Source: a bacterium (GTDB lineage Bacteria > Myxococcota_A > Bradymonadia > UBA7976 > UBA1532). Taken from it: a stretch of DNA of 57,619 bases. Position numbers and translations under genes: made by a program. The stretch is from positions 1-57,619 of the forward strand of contig JAUHYW010000072.1 of NCBI GenBank assembly GCA_030426085.1. Direction: 5' to 3'. The notes under the pieces are model-generated. The model did no database searches and was not told the origin of the DNA. It saw only the letters and a list, made by a program, of their open reading frames with translations. Below are positions 1-13,027 of the stretch, one piece after another. The stretch's first letter is position 1, and every line of letters begins with the position of its first letter.

Positions 1-118
1 CGGGCTCGGCGGGGGTCGGGGCCGGCTCGGCGGGGGTGGGCGCGGGCTCGGCAGGGGTCGGGGCCGGCTCGGCGGGGGTGGGCGCGGGCTCGGCGGGGGT
101 CGGAGCCGGCTCGTCGTC
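1..118. repeat. 21-bp tandem coding repeat (EPAPTPA unit)
   Basis: A 21-bp unit, with a slightly different 42-bp higher-order form, is repeated at least five times and runs off the window edge. On the minus strand it encodes a 7-residue Pro/Ala/Glu/Thr unit at the C-terminus of the lipoprotein. It is in frame throughout, so copy number could change without breaking the gene. Confidence 0.85.
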
Positions 119-601
119 GTCGCCCTCGCCGCTGTCGTCGGCGGCGATCGGGGCCGGCTCGGCCTTGTTGCGGGTGTAGGTCCCGGGGTCGACGACCTCG
201 CCGTCCACCTTCACCGAGACGCCGTCCTCGCTGGGGTCGATGCGCAGCAGCACCCGGTAGCGGCCGGCGTGCTCCAGCGCGAGGTCGCCGTCGAGGCTCT
301 CGGTGCTGGCGACCCCGTCGTCCACGTTCACCCGGATGGCGACGACCGCGCCGGGGTGCACGTTGCGGTTGTCGGTGGGCAGCACGAACAGCTCGGCGTC
401 GAAGTCGAGGTGGGCGAGGTGCAGCGTCTCGAAGACGTCGCCGATGCCCTGCACGTCGATCCGGGGGGTGAGCGTCAGTGCGCTCTCGCCCCCGGCGGCC
501 GGGTGCGGATCGGCGACGCCGTCGGGGTGCGTCTCGTCTCCGCAGGCGACGAGCGTGGCGCAGAGCATGAGGGCGAGCGGGGCGAGGGCGTGGGCCTTCA
601 T
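1..601 (-). CDS. Lipoprotein with Pro-Glu-Ala repeat tail, 3' end cut by window
   Basis: The gene runs from an ATG at 601 down to the window edge, so about 200 residues are seen and the C-terminus is missing. The N-terminus has a short signal peptide ending in a lipobox (L-V-A-C, Cys about residue 20), so it should be lipidated and anchored in an envelope membrane. Residues about 35-140 look like a small beta-rich secreted domain. From about residue 145 the chain becomes Asp/Glu-rich and then enters a tandem Ala-Glu-Pro-Ala-Pro-Thr-Pro repeat that continues past the edge; such repeats usually act as stalk-like spacers across or out of the periplasm. No family was recognised. It is divergent from the next gene, with about 240 bp between them. 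The lipoprotein call is firm; the function is unknown. Confidence 0.75.
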   Translation of the reverse strand, partial: MKAHALAPLALMLCATLVACGDETHPDGVADPHPAAGGESALTLTPRIDVQGIGDVFETLHLAHLDFDAELFVLPTDNRNVHPGAVVAIRVNVDDGVASTESLDGDLALEHAGRYRVLLRIDPSEDGVSVKVDGEVVDPGTYTRNKAEPAPIAADDSGEGDDDEPAPTPAEPAPTPAEPAPTPAEPAPTPAEPAPTPAEP

Positions 602-845
602 CGGCGGTTCCTCGGCGGGGCGACACGGGTCGGAGGCATGGACGATCGCAGTATGGATCAATGTCGCAGAGATTGCACGCCCTCGGTGGGCGGCTGCGCC
701 GGTGTCGGGGCCCGTCGCGCTTGCCCGGGTGTCGCCGGTTCAATGAAGTGCCCCGGCTTGCCGAGGGGTGTGCGTCCATGCGCTCCGGGGGGGACGTCTC
801 GGCGGCGGTCGGGCCGCGCGTCGTCGCGTGGGCCGGGGCCGCCGC

Positions 846-1277
846 ATGAGCCTCATCATCACCAGGCTCGCGCTGCTCGCCTGCGGCGCTGTCGGGGCCC
901 GGTGCCTGCCCGGCCTGATCCGCCGTCGGCGCCCGATCGTCGAGCCGGCCGCCGAGCCCGGGGCGCAGGGCGATCCCGGCGCGAGCGGGGTGGCGCTCGA
1001 CACGGCCTCGGTGGTCCTCCCGGACGGCACGCTGGCCTGCTTCGAGCACCTCCTGGCGCTGGCCGACGAGCTGCGCTGTGATCTGGATCGGGGGGCGCTG
1101 TTGTCGGTGGCCCCGGGGCTCGTCGTCGTGGCCGGGGTCTTCACCGGCGCGATGGGCATTGCCGGCGCCCTCGTGATGTACAATGCTTCGATGGTGATGA
1201 CCGTGGGCTACGCGATGCGCCCATGGCTGCGCCGTCACCGCCGAGTCCGCCTGCACCCCCGACTGGAGCCCTCATGA
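846..1277 (+). CDS. Small membrane protein of unknown function
   Basis: 143 residues from the ATG at 846. There is an N-terminal hydrophobic helix (about residues 3-22) followed by an Arg-rich patch, a hydrophilic middle segment, and a hydrophobic C-terminal region (about residues 92-125) that could form one or two membrane helices and ends in a basic tail. The C-terminal part weakly resembles small membrane proteins seen near heavy-metal P-type ATPases, but this was not firm enough to name. The stop codon overlaps the start of the methyltransferase gene (ATGA at 1274-1277), so the two are probably translationally coupled. Upstream starts in the same frame would add an Arg/Gly-rich, non-protein-like stretch and were not used. 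Confidence 0.6.
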   Translation: MSLIITRLALLACGAVGARCLPGLIRRRRPIVEPAAEPGAQGDPGASGVALDTASVVLPDGTLACFEHLLALADELRCDLDRGALLSVAPGLVVVAGVFTGAMGIAGALVMYNASMVMTVGYAMRPWLRRHRRVRLHPRLEPS

Positions 1278-1924
1278 CCCGCGAAGCCCCGGCCGACATG
1301 TCCCCCGAGGACCGCATCCGCTGGATCTACGCGTCCGGCGATCAGGCCGAGTTGTCGCGCCGCTACGACGCGTGGGCGGCGACCTACGACCATCAGCTCA
1401 CCGACGACCTGGGCTACATCGGGCCCCGGATCGCGGTCGACATGCTGCGCGAGCGGCTGCCGACCGAGGCCCGCATCCTCGACGCCGGCTGCGGCACGGG
1501 CTTGGCCGGCGAGGCGCTGCACGCGGCGGGCTATCGGGACATCGTCGGGGTCGACTTCTCGCCCGGCATGCTCGCCGAGGCCCGGAGCAAGGCGGTCTAC
1601 AGCGCGCTGCTCGAGCAGGATCTGCTCGCGCCGGTGGCCTTCGAGAGCGATCGCTTCGACGCGGTGGTCTCGGTGGGGGTCTTCACCTTCGGCCATGTGA
1701 CCGCCGAGGCGTTCGACGAGCTCATCCGGGTGACCCGCCCGGGGGGGCTCATCCTGTTCTCGGTGCTGGTGCGCTTCCTCGAGAGCGGGGGCTTCCGCGA
1801 GCGGCTCGACGCCCTCGAGCGCGCCGGCCGCTGGACCCCGGTCGAGATCGGCCGACCGTTCGCCTCCCGCCGGGAGGTGGACGCGGACGCCTCGGGCGTG
1901 GCCTTGATCTACCGCGTCTGCTGA
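1274..1924 (+). CDS. Class I SAM-dependent methyltransferase
   Basis: 216 residues from the ATG that overlaps the previous stop. Motif I is clear (DAGCGTG followed by a VGVDFS strand, about residues 72-98), then a DAVVSVGVF motif and a typical RPGGLILFSV motif after it. The length and a YDAWAATYD segment near residue 35 fit the UbiE/Coq5-like group that acts on small molecules, but the substrate cannot be read from sequence. It sits 36 bp before a B12-binding radical SAM gene on the same strand, which suggests a joint pathway, for example tailoring of a natural product or lipid. That pathway is inference only. Confidence 0.85.
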   Translation: MTREAPADMSPEDRIRWIYASGDQAELSRRYDAWAATYDHQLTDDLGYIGPRIAVDMLRERLPTEARILDAGCGTGLAGEALHAAGYRDIVGVDFSPGMLAEARSKAVYSALLEQDLLAPVAFESDRFDAVVSVGVFTFGHVTAEAFDELIRVTRPGGLILFSVLVRFLESGGFRERLDALERAGRWTPVEIGRPFASRREVDADASGVALIYRVC

Positions 1925-1960
1925 CATCCCCCGCAACGACGTCTGCCCGAAGGAGTGACC

Positions 1961-3475
1961 GTGACACTGCGCGTCGGATTGATCGAAGTGCCCACCCTCG
2001 CCCTCATCGACGGGGCCGGCAAGAACTGGACCCCGATGTTCCGGGGCAACCCGCTGCTGAGCAAGCAGGTCCTGATGGCCCAGCTCGAGGATCGGGGCCA
2101 CGACGTGCGGCTCTTCAACCTCAAGGCGGGGGACTACGAGCAGTCGTTCGGCCGGGTGCCGTGGAAGGGCACCACGCTGTCCAAGGTCTACGTGGGCACC
2201 CGCATCGAGGACGTCGAGCCCACGGCGTGCGATGTGTGGGGGGTCACCTGCAACTACATGCAGGAGCGCGAGGTGGCCTTGATGGCGGTGCGGCACCTCG
2301 CCCGCGGCGGGCGGCCGGTGGTCGTCGGCGGGTCGGACGCGCTCGCGGTGCCGGGCATCTACTTCAAGGCCGGGGCGGCGGCGGTGGTCGCCGACAAGTC
2401 GGGCACGGCGACGGTGCCGGCCATCGAGCACGTCGCCGGGCTGCATCGGGAGGCGCCGGCGGGTTACGTCCTGGCCGACTCGGGCGAGCTGACCCCCCGC
2501 ATCCGGCGGGCGAAGCCGATGAGCCCCCAGGACTGGCCGCTGCCCTCGGTCGACGTCGCCCGGCAGTGCATGGGCACCGAGTACTCCGGGGAGCGCTTCA
2601 TCGAGAGCATGCTGGGCATCGGCTCGGTCTTCCCCGACATCGGCTGCGATCGCACCTGCGACTTCTGTCAGACCCCGCTGTATCGCACCGGCTATCGTCG
2701 GATGACACCCGAGCGCACGCTGGAGTGGCTGGCCCGCCAGAAGGAGGCCGGGGCGGGCTGCACGGTGATGATCTCGGATCAGTTCCTGGCCCGGAACCTC
2801 TTCCCCGGCGGGCGGGACGAGATCCTCGAGATCACCCGCGGCGCCCGGGAGATGGGCATGCCGCTGCTGTGGCCCAACGGGCTCGAGGTGCGCAAGGCGA
2901 CGCTCGGCAAGGGGCGCAAGAACAAGGATCTGACGCCCGATGACGAGCTGATCGAGGCGCTGTGGGGCTGGGACGGGCAGGTGGGCGGCTTCCTGGGCTA
3001 CATCCCCGCCGAGCGGCCGACCGGGGTGGAGAGCCAGCCGTATCCCAAGATCCTGCCGTGGCAGCAGCACACCGACATGATGCGTCGCATCGTGAAGGTC
3101 GGGCTGCCGGTGCTGGTCTACGGGGTCATCATCGGCCTGCCCGACGACAGCCGGACCGAGCTGGAGCACCTCGAGCGGGCGATCACCGACATGCACGACG
3201 AGCTGAAGTCGATCAACCCCGAGCTGGAGTTCCAGGTGGCGTGTTACTCGATCTCGCCGATTCTGGGGACCCCTCAATGGGACTACATGCAGAAGCACGA
3301 TCTGCTGCGCTTCGACGATCCGGGCGTGGTGGGTGAGTTCTGGACGGCGTCGTGTGACACCCATCACATGTCGTACGAAGAGGTCTCGGACTGGCAGGTC
3401 CGGCTGGCCGGCATCGGCAAGTCGTCGTCGAACAAGCTGAACTATCACGGCGGCCTGACGAGCGTCGGCGGCTGA
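1961..3475 (+). CDS. B12-binding domain radical SAM protein
   Basis: 504 residues from the GTG at 1961. An AGGAG at 1951-1955 lies six bases before this GTG but overlaps the alternative GTG at 1955, so 1961 was chosen. The radical SAM cluster motif is C-x3-C-x2-C (CDRTCDFC, about residue 230). The region before it (about 25-150) has the alternating strand/helix pattern and VVVGGSDA turn of a cobalamin-binding fold. The C-terminal part includes the LPVLVYGVIIGLPDDS segment, a typical late strand of the radical SAM barrel. Such enzymes do methylations or rearrangements of unreactive carbons. Two features are unlike common families: the long insert between the two domains and the FLGYIPAERP segment. 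The partner is probably the methyltransferase just upstream. The substrate is unknown. Confidence 0.85.
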   Translation: MTLRVGLIEVPTLALIDGAGKNWTPMFRGNPLLSKQVLMAQLEDRGHDVRLFNLKAGDYEQSFGRVPWKGTTLSKVYVGTRIEDVEPTACDVWGVTCNYMQEREVALMAVRHLARGGRPVVVGGSDALAVPGIYFKAGAAAVVADKSGTATVPAIEHVAGLHREAPAGYVLADSGELTPRIRRAKPMSPQDWPLPSVDVARQCMGTEYSGERFIESMLGIGSVFPDIGCDRTCDFCQTPLYRTGYRRMTPERTLEWLARQKEAGAGCTVMISDQFLARNLFPGGRDEILEITRGAREMGMPLLWPNGLEVRKATLGKGRKNKDLTPDDELIEALWGWDGQVGGFLGYIPAERPTGVESQPYPKILPWQQHTDMMRRIVKVGLPVLVYGVIIGLPDDSRTELEHLERAITDMHDELKSINPELEFQVACYSISPILGTPQWDYMQKHDLLRFDDPGVVGEFWTASCDTHHMSYEEVSDWQVRLAGIGKSSSNKLNYHGGLTSVGG

Positions 3476-3490
3476 GCCGCCCGGTGGGCG

Positions 3491-7384
<3,894 letters not shown>

Positions 7385-7483
7385 GGACGGAGGCCGGCTC
7401 CCGGTGCTAGGGATCGAGGGCGCCGCGCCGCGGCGGCGTGATGTCGGGATGCTGTAACCCGACCCGAACCCCGACGGCAAGCC

Positions 7484-8347
7484 ATGCTCTGGCTCGGATT
7501 GGCAGCTCTGGTCGCGTTCTTCGCCGTGCCCCCGATGGTGGCGCTCGTGGAGTCGACCGTGCTGCGCCCGGGGCCCCGGCACGTCGGCTTCTGGGCCCTG
7601 GCCCGGGTGGTGGCCGGCACCTGCCATGTGCCCTGGGGCCGCCGCGGTTCGCCGGTCGTGCGCTTCCCGCTGCCCCAGGGCGAGGGCCGGGCCCGGGCGG
7701 TGCGCCTGCCCGGCGAGAGCGGGTGGGTGGTCGAGGTCCGGGCCTACCAGACCCACCCCTTCGGCTTCGCCGCCCGCATCTCGACCCCGTCCCGGCCGCC
7801 GACCCGCTGGCGGGCGCCGGGGCTGGACGTCGTCGAGCTGTTCCCCTCCGAGACCGAGCACTTGCAGGCCGCCTCGCTCGAGAGCACCGACGAGAGCCTG
7901 CTGCGCTGGCTGCTGCGCCACGCCGAGACCCGCAAGCGGCTCGACGCGCTGCACGCGGAGGCCGGCGCCGAGCAGGTCGAGGTGATGTTCGCCGGGCAGG
8001 TCATCGCGCTGCGGGGGCACGCGCCGGACGGCTGGAAGGCGGGCGAGGCGATGGAGCACATCGGGCCGGCGCTGGTCGAGATGCTGCGGGCGCTGTCGGC
8101 CGATCTGGGCGAGCTGGCCCTGGCGCTGCGCAACGTGGGCGACGCGGCGCTGGCGGGGGCGGTGTGCCCCGGCTGCGGGGCGGGCACGGGGGTCGATCCG
8201 TGGGCCTGCCCCGGGTGCGGGCGGCTGATGCACCGCGGCTGCCGGGAGATGCTCGACGGGTGCGCCGAGGCGCGGTGCCGGCAGGCGGCCGACGCGCTGC
8301 CCACGGTGGACCCCGGCGTGACCCGGGCCCCGGCTGCGCGATCGTAG
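7484..8347 (+). CDS. Membrane-anchored Prok-RING_1-like zinc protein
   Basis: 287 residues from the ATG at 7484. One N-terminal membrane helix (about residues 2-22) is followed by a central domain of about 170 residues that was not recognised. At residues 228-270 there is a cysteine-rich module with the spacing C-x2-C-x10-C-x2-C-x4-H-x2-C-x6-C-x4-C, beginning CPGC and including CPGCGRLMHRGC. That pattern matches the Prok-RING_1 treble-clef family, which binds two zinc ions; prokaryotic members have been linked by others to ubiquitin-like or membrane-signalling settings, but most have no tested role. It is divergent from the sigma-54 activator (99 bp between starts) and four bases before the SAM hydrolase gene, so co-transcription with the latter is likely. 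Confidence 0.7.
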   Translation: MLWLGLAALVAFFAVPPMVALVESTVLRPGPRHVGFWALARVVAGTCHVPWGRRGSPVVRFPLPQGEGRARAVRLPGESGWVVEVRAYQTHPFGFAARISTPSRPPTRWRAPGLDVVELFPSETEHLQAASLESTDESLLRWLLRHAETRKRLDALHAEAGAEQVEVMFAGQVIALRGHAPDGWKAGEAMEHIGPALVEMLRALSADLGELALALRNVGDAALAGAVCPGCGAGTGVDPWACPGCGRLMHRGCREMLDGCAEARCRQAADALPTVDPGVTRAPAARS

Positions 8348-8351
8348 TCCC

Positions 8352-9140
8352 GTGGCGCACCGCTTCCTGACGCTGCTGACCGACTTCGGCGACGCCGACG
8401 GCTTCGTGGGCGCGATGCGGGGCGTGATCCTGAGCCGGGCGCCCGCCGCGCGGCTGGTCGATCTGGCGCACCATGTGCCTCGGGGCGACGTGGCGAAGGC
8501 GGCCCGGGTGCTGGCCCGGTCGGCGCCGTACTTCCCGGCGGGCACGGTGCACTGCGTGGTCGTCGATCCCGGGGTGGGCTCCGATCGGCGGGCGGTCGCG
8601 GCGGCGGCCGGCGGGCAGCGGTTCATCGCGCCGGACAACGGGGTGCTCGGGGCGACGCTCGACGCGCTCGGGGGGCCGGTCGAGGTCCGGATCATCGAGA
8701 ACCCGGCGGCGATGCGGGCGGTGGTCAGCCGCACGTTTCACGGGCGGGACGTCTTCGCGCCGGCGGCGGCCTGGCTGGCGGCGGGCGGCGCGCTGGAGGC
8801 CATCGGATCCCCCGCCGGATCGCTGGTCCGGTTGGCCGGCACGGCGCCGGAGGTCGACGGGGAGCGGGTCATCGGGCGGGTCGTCGAGGTCGATACGTTC
8901 GGCAACCTGATCACCGACATCCCCGCCGACGGGCCGGTCGCGGTCCGCATCGGAGGCCAGGCTCTCGTCGGCCCCCGCCCGTCCTACTCGGCGGTGCCTG
9001 CCGGCGCGCTGGTGCTCGTCACGGGCTCGCTGGGCACGCTCGAAGTGGCGGTGCGCGACGGGTCGGCCGCCGCCCGGCTCGACCTCGGCGTCGGCGCCGC
9101 TTGCGTCGCCTCGCCCGCCGCCGCAGAATCCGGGGCGTGA
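8352..9140 (+). CDS. SAM hydroxide adenosyltransferase / SAM hydrolase (DUF62)
   Basis: 262 residues from the GTG at 8352. The family splits S-adenosylmethionine with water into adenosine and methionine. Family landmarks are all present: LLTDFG near the N-terminus, VVVDPGVGS (about residue 70), APDNGVLG, the FHGRDVFAP segment, and DTFGNLITDI in the C-terminal domain. Length is normal for the family (about 260-280). It starts four bases after the RING gene and its TGA overlaps the ATG of the next lipoprotein gene, so the three form a tight operon. Why a RING-like protein and a SAM hydrolase travel together is not known. Confidence 0.92.
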   Translation: MAHRFLTLLTDFGDADGFVGAMRGVILSRAPAARLVDLAHHVPRGDVAKAARVLARSAPYFPAGTVHCVVVDPGVGSDRRAVAAAAGGQRFIAPDNGVLGATLDALGGPVEVRIIENPAAMRAVVSRTFHGRDVFAPAAAWLAAGGALEAIGSPAGSLVRLAGTAPEVDGERVIGRVVEVDTFGNLITDIPADGPVAVRIGGQALVGPRPSYSAVPAGALVLVTGSLGTLEVAVRDGSAAARLDLGVGAACVASPAAAESGA

Positions 9141-9745
9141 TGTCCCGCCGCCCCACCGCCGCGCTCGCCTTCGCCTTCGCCCTCGCCGGGGCGCTCTGCG
9201 GGTGCAGCGACGATCTGGGATCGGCCGAGGTCGTGGGATCGCTCATCGTGCCCGACTGCGAGGACGGCGAGGCGGCGAGCTACGTGTGCAGCGACGTGCC
9301 GCTCGACGAGTGCGACGCGCTGCGCCTCGAGTTCGACTTCTTCGCGCTCGATCAGCTCGGCGACGCGGCCCGCATCACCATCCAGCGGGGCGGGCAGATC
9401 CTGGGGCGCACCGACAGCATGCTCTTCGAGATCCGCGACCTGCGGCAGCTCCGGGGGCGCCTGGGGCAGCCGATCCCGGTGGGGGTCGACACCAACGTGC
9501 GGGTGGGGCTGGCGCTGTTCGAACTGTGCCCCGACACGACCCAGAGCTTCGCGGTGAGCGGGTCGGTCATCTTCGACGCGCTCGGCGTGGAGCAGGGGGA
9601 TCGGGTCGCCGGGCGCATCGAGCGGCTCGAAGTGCGCGACGGGCGGGCCGAGGACGGCCGGCCGGGGCCGGTGCTGGGCTTCCTGCGGGGGCGCTTCGAC
9701 TTCACCCGCGAGATCGGGCCGCCGTATCAGCGCTTCTCCCGATAG
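9140..9745 (+). CDS. Lipoprotein of unknown function
   Basis: 201 residues from the ATG at 9140, which shares one base with the upstream TGA. The N-terminus has a signal peptide with a lipobox L-C-G-C followed by S-D-D, so it should be processed by signal peptidase II. The mature part is beta-rich, with four spaced cysteines early on (near C-E-D, Y-V-C and D-E-C) that could form disulfides. No family was recognised. Similar short Asp/Cys-containing lipoproteins are common in this phylum. A start 13 codons further upstream is less likely because it would put an Arg-rich stretch before the signal peptide. Confidence 0.75.
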   Translation: MSRRPTAALAFAFALAGALCGCSDDLGSAEVVGSLIVPDCEDGEAASYVCSDVPLDECDALRLEFDFFALDQLGDAARITIQRGGQILGRTDSMLFEIRDLRQLRGRLGQPIPVGVDTNVRVGLALFELCPDTTQSFAVSGSVIFDALGVEQGDRVAGRIERLEVRDGRAEDGRPGPVLGFLRGRFDFTREIGPPYQRFSR

Positions 9746-9746
9746 A

Positions 9747-9857
9747 TCCGATCCCGACGAGGCCCACGCGGCGCCGACGGTCGGCGACCGGATCGAGCTG
9801 CGGGTCGACCGCCCGGCGTTCGGCGGGGGGGTCATCGCCGAGGGGCCCGACGGGCGG
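9747..9857 (+). other. In-frame TRAM-domain coding extension without a normal start
   Basis: The reading frame of the next gene stays open from 9558 to its first canonical start at 9858, with no ATG, GTG or TTG. Codons 9780-9857 encode VGDRIELRV, a short loop and GVIAEGPDGRV, which is the first half of a TRAM RNA-binding domain that the GTG start at 9858 would cut in two. Either a rare start (for example ACG at 9777) is used, or a base error hides the start. Confidence 0.6.
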
Positions 9858-11054
<1,197 letters not shown>

Positions 11055-11194
11055 GCGCCCCGCGGGCACCGGCGGATGCCGGGGCCGGGTTCGGGTTTCG
11101 GGCGGGCGGGCCGGCAGATCTCCGGGTTGTTCGAGGGGCGATGCCCGCATAGGATACCGCCGTCACGCCCCGATACGCCGTCGCCTGGACGCTC

Positions 11195-11899
11195 ATGCTG
11201 CACCTCGCCATCCGCCGCGCCCGGACCCGCTTCGCCCTCGGGCTGGCGTTCGTCCTGGCGATGCCGCTGTGGCTGCCCGAGCGGCCGTCGAGCCGCATCT
11301 GGGCCCTGGTGGCGGTGGCGCTGCTGGCCCCGTGGCTGGTGCTCGGGCGCGACGCCCGCAGCAGCGTCGAGGGCTGGCGGCTGGCCCTGTGCGACGTGCC
11401 CCGCGCCGGGCGGCTGGTCCTGCTCGAGCTGCTGCCCCCGCTGGCGGTGGTCGCGGTGGGCGCCGTCGTGGGCACCGGCGGGCTGGGGGCTCCGGCGTTG
11501 GCCCTCTTCGCGTGGGGCGCGGCGCTGGTCTGCGGCGCCGACGCGCTCGACCGCCGCCTCGGCCGCCCCGGGCCGGCGTGGGTCGCCCTGTTCTCGGTGG
11601 CCCTGGCCGTGCTGACCGCGCCGCTGTGGCTGGCCTTCGCCTTCGGCCACGGCCCGCTGGCCACCTGGGTCGTCGGGCTGCACCCCGCCGCGGCGACCCT
11701 GGCCGCGGCCGGGCAGTCGACGCTGCAAGACGCCATCTTCTACACCTTCACCCTCAGCGGCGTCGTCGAGGTCCGCCCCCTGCCGTGGGGCTGGGGCGCC
11801 GCCGCTTCCGGCCTCGTGGCCGTCGTCGCCGGCATCCGCGCGATGCGGGCCGTGCGACGGGCGCCGGCCAACGCTGTCTCGATGAGGAGCACGCCATGA
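11195..11899 (+). CDS. Polytopic membrane protein of unknown function
   Basis: 234 residues from the ATG at 11195. Five or six hydrophobic segments are visible (about residues 14-28, 38-52, 74-92, 97-112, 130-150 and 190-215), with a basic cytoplasm-like C-terminus. No family motif was recognised; the layout is similar in size to ABC-2-type permease pieces but there is no ATPase gene beside it. The stop codon overlaps the ATG of the toroid-protein gene (ATGA at 11896-11899), so the two should be made together. A GAGGAG at 11884-11889 inside this gene serves the downstream start. Confidence 0.7.
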   Translation: MLHLAIRRARTRFALGLAFVLAMPLWLPERPSSRIWALVAVALLAPWLVLGRDARSSVEGWRLALCDVPRAGRLVLLELLPPLAVVAVGAVVGTGGLGAPALALFAWGAALVCGADALDRRLGRPGPAWVALFSVALAVLTAPLWLAFAFGHGPLATWVVGLHPAAATLAAAGQSTLQDAIFYTFTLSGVVEVRPLPWGWGAAASGLVAVVAGIRAMRAVRRAPANAVSMRSTP

Positions 11900-13005
11900 T
11901 CCGCACATCCCTGACGCTGTGCGTCGCCGTCGCGCTCGCCCTGCTCGCCGCGCCCGCGGCGGCCCAGGGCGACGCCAAGCCCAAGATCGATCCCCAGCTC
12001 GTCGACAAGGCGAACAAGTCCGTCGACCGCGGCCTGCGCTTCCTGCGCGGGCTGCAGAAGGAGGACGGCAGCTACGGGGGTCACGTCGGCCTCACCGCGA
12101 TGGCGCTGCTGGCGTTCGTCGACAGCCACCGCAAGTACCGCTACGACGAGGGGCCGTTCATCAGCCGGGCCGCCGACTGGCTCGCCGCCCAGAGCCGGGC
12201 CGACGGGGCCATCACCGGCGACGCGACGCCGACCTACAACACCGCGCTGGCCATCATGGCGCTGCACGCGGTCGACAAGGCCCGCTACAAGAAGCAGATC
12301 GAGGGCGGTCAGGCGTTCCTGGTGCGGTTCCAGACCGACGAGGACCAGAAGTACAAGAAGAGCGACAAGTTCTATGGGGGCATCGGCTACGGCGGCGACG
12401 AGCGGCCCGACATGTCGAACTTGCAGTACGCCCTCGAGGGCCTCGCCCGCACCGACTACGATCCCAAGAGCGACGTGTGGGCCAAGGCCCAGATGTTCGT
12501 CAGCCGCTCGCAGAACCGCAGCGAGTCGAACGACCAGCCGTGGGCCGGCAACGACGGCGGCTTCATCTACGCCCCGGGCCAGAGCCCGGCCGGCGAGGAG
12601 AACGGCCAGTACACCAGCTACGGCGCGATGAGCTTCGCCGGGCTCAAGAGCCTCATCTTCACCCAGGCGAAGAAGGACGACCCCCGGGTCAAGGCGGTGT
12701 GGGGCTGGATCAAGGCCAACTACGACTTCAACCAGCACCCCGGCATGGGCATGGTCAGCTACTTCTACTACCTGCAGACGGCCGCCGGCGCGCTGGAGGC
12801 CTACGGGGTGACCTCGGTGCCCGACGCCAAGGGCCGCGAGCGCAACTGGATCGCCGACATGCTCACCAAGGTGATGAGCCTGCAGAAGGACGACGGCGCG
12901 TGGAAGAACGACAACCCCAAGTACTGGGAGGGCAACCCGCTCCTCGCCACCGCCCGGGCCGTGATCACGATGAACCACGCGCTGCGGGCCGCGGGCGCGC
13001 TGTGA
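11896..13005 (+). CDS. Secreted terpene-cyclase-like alpha/alpha-toroid protein
   Basis: 369 residues from the ATG at 11896, with a good GAGGAG seven bases before it. A cleavable signal peptide ends near A-A-A-Q (residue about 24), so the protein is periplasmic or secreted. The rest is made of prenyltransferase/squalene-oxidase type repeats: RGLRFLRGLQKEDGSYGG, then repeated segments with QxxDG(A/S) turns, for example LQKDDGAWKND near the end. The catalytic Asp-rich motif of squalene-hopene cyclases (DxDD) was not seen, and an exported cyclase would be odd, so this is probably a structural or binding toroid. Such secreted toroids are frequent in Planctomycetes and Myxococcota and have no clear tested role. 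Confidence 0.82.
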   Translation: MIRTSLTLCVAVALALLAAPAAAQGDAKPKIDPQLVDKANKSVDRGLRFLRGLQKEDGSYGGHVGLTAMALLAFVDSHRKYRYDEGPFISRAADWLAAQSRADGAITGDATPTYNTALAIMALHAVDKARYKKQIEGGQAFLVRFQTDEDQKYKKSDKFYGGIGYGGDERPDMSNLQYALEGLARTDYDPKSDVWAKAQMFVSRSQNRSESNDQPWAGNDGGFIYAPGQSPAGEENGQYTSYGAMSFAGLKSLIFTQAKKDDPRVKAVWGWIKANYDFNQHPGMGMVSYFYYLQTAAGALEAYGVTSVPDAKGRERNWIADMLTKVMSLQKDDGAWKNDNPKYWEGNPLLATARAVITMNHALRAAGAL

Positions 13006-13027
13006 TCGCACGCGCCGCTGCCATCCG

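Noticed and set aside
1-118. Short regular repeats as a possible CRISPR array
   Set aside because: Units are directly adjacent with no spacers and encode an in-frame protein repeat.
1235-3448. Very long minus-strand reading frame opposite the radical SAM gene
   Set aside because: Composition is Arg/Pro/His/Leu-rich without any domain motif; it mirrors the codon bias of the real gene on the other strand. Same reason applies to long antisense frames at 3539-7441, 32901-34286, 36834-39284, 41827-44619, 46430-48709, 51844-54219 and 55676-57592.
7490-7506. Sigma-54-like TGGC...TGGCA element near the activator gene
   Set aside because: Spacing is GG-N9-GC instead of N10 and it lies inside the coding sequence of the RING gene.
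7385-8734. N-terminal extension of the sigma-54 activator to 8734
   Set aside because: The extra 450 codons are low-complexity and antisense to the RING and SAM hydrolase genes; the ATPase fold begins right after the ATG at 7384.
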